DNA of 64,000 nt, taken from contig CABIIJ010000058.1 of assembly GCA_902175065.1 (NCBI GenBank), forward strand, positions 1-64,000. Direction: 5' to 3'. Under the pieces are notes generated by a model that searched no databases, had not been told where the DNA came from, and worked only from the letters and a program-made list of their open reading frames with translations. The translations under genes were made by a program, and so were the position numbers. Origin of the DNA: an uncultured Comamonas sp. (GTDB taxonomy: Bacteria > Pseudomonadota > Gammaproteobacteria > Burkholderiales > Burkholderiaceae_C). This document shows positions 63,506-64,000 of the stretch, in pieces (position 1 is the stretch's first letter; the number at the start of each line of letters is the position of its first letter).

Positions 63506-64000
63506 TCAGGTTCGGCGCAATAAAAGCTGACCGGCCAGCTCCCGCATGGCATCGGTATAGGCGTTGGCAGGCAGCGGGGCCAGGGCGTCGATGGCACGCT
63601 GGGCCTCGGCGTGAGCGGCTTCGCGGGTGGCGTCCAGGGCGCCAGTGCTGCGCACGATCTGCAAGATGGCCTGCAACTGGTCGGCGCTGCCGTTTTCGAT
63701 AGCACTGCGCACGACGGCGGCGTCAGCGGCACCAGCACGCTGCATGGCGATGATGAGCGGCAGGGTGTTCTTGCCTTCGCGCAGGTCGTCGCCCAGGTTT
63801 TTGCCCATTTCCTGCGCATCGCCGTCGTAGTCGAGCACGTCGTCGATGATCTGAAAGGCCGTGCCCAGCGCCTGCCCGTAGGTGGCGCACGCGGCTTCCA
63901 CCACCGCGTCGGCACCGGCCAGCTGGGCAGCGATCTGAGCGCTGGCCTCGAACAGTTTGGCTGTCTTGGAGCGGATGACGTGCAGGTAGCCCGCCTCGTC
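63506..64000 (-). CDS. ispB: Octaprenyl/polyprenyl diphosphate synthase (3' part only)
   Basis: The frame is open to the end of the window, so only the last 164 residues are seen. FQIIDDVLDYDGDAQEMGKN is the second aspartate-rich motif (DDxxD), followed by DDLREGKNTLPLIIAM. RSKTAKLFEASAQ is also typical of IspB. IspB makes the polyprenyl tail of ubiquinone, which fits the ubiE/ubiJ/ubiB genes elsewhere in the window. It is transcribed towards tRNA-Pro on the same strand. Confidence 0.92.
   Translation of the reverse strand, partial: DEAGYLHVIRSKTAKLFEASAQIAAQLAGADAVVEAACATYGQALGTAFQIIDDVLDYDGDAQEMGKNLGDDLREGKNTLPLIIAMQRAGAADAAVVRSAIENGSADQLQAILQIVRSTGALDATREAAHAEAQRAIDALAPLPANAYTDAMRELAGQLLLRRT

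Overview
The window is chromosomal DNA of a GC-rich betaproteobacterium, most likely of the family Comamonadaceae. The evidence is the typical betaproteobacterial gene neighbourhoods (argB-slmA; ubiE-Tim44-like-ubiJ-ubiB; fmdB-DUF502-aspS), the protein sequences, and intergenic palindromes. This assignment is inferred from gene order and protein character; no database search was possible. No phage genes, transposases, rRNA genes or CRISPR arrays were seen.

Layout. 1-5.5 kb: the end of fdhD, miaB, a periplasmic-sensor diguanylate cyclase, and a KAS III-type ketoacyl synthase on the minus strand. 5.65-27.4 kb: a 22 kb surface-glycan cluster, all on the plus strand. 27.4-29 kb: argB and slmA. 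29.1-37.6 kb: a TetR-controlled fatty-acid beta-oxidation locus (acyl-CoA dehydrogenase, DUF2147 protein, FadN-type hydratase/dehydrogenase, thiolase, thioesterase, enoyl-CoA hydratase). 37.7-47.8 kb: a DUF4139 protein, an acyl-CoA thioesterase, an Atm1-type ABC exporter, a bactofilin, a glycerophosphodiesterase, a 1308-residue FAD/Fe-S oxidoreductase and a HIT protein. 47.8-56.9 kb: ubiquinone genes (ubiE, ubiJ, ubiB), a sodium:solute symporter, fmdB, a DUF502 protein and aspS. 57-60.5 kb: a ferric-iron ABC transporter on the minus strand. 60.8-64 kb: a phosphatase-family protein, folE, a small exported protein, a LysE exporter, tRNA-Pro(CGG) and the 3' part of ispB.

The glycan cluster is the most interesting part. 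It has a wlb/wbp-type block (wbpA, wbpB, wbpD, wbpE) for UDP-GlcNAc3NAcA and a pgl-type block (pglC, pglD, pglE, pglF) for N,N'-diacetylbacillosamine and its loading onto undecaprenyl phosphate. Between them lies an AT-rich cassette of about 7.7 kb (about 12.02-19.74 kb) with an SDR, an aminotransferase, an acyltransferase, a glycosyltransferase, a Wzx flippase and an AsnB/WbpS-like amidotransferase. The left edge of the cassette runs into the 3' end of wbpE. The right edge runs into an ORF that appears to join the first residues of a glycosyltransferase to the last ~80 residues of the UDP-GlcNAc3NAcA 2-epimerase WbpI. The rest of wbpI is gone. This looks like the scar of a serotype-switching replacement. 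Two further insertions break up the cluster: an AlbA/HATPase-type gene with a 12-bp tandem repeat lies between wbpD and wbpE, and a ParE-type toxin-antitoxin pair lies between pglC and pglD. No Wzy polymerase or Wzm/Wzt exporter is present, so the product may be a single-repeat glycan.

Outside the cluster, the most unusual feature is a family of about 95-bp imperfect palindromes. Six copies share a core (outer arm near GGAGCTGCTACCGCT, inner arm ATTTCA), and five of them directly abut gene 3' ends.
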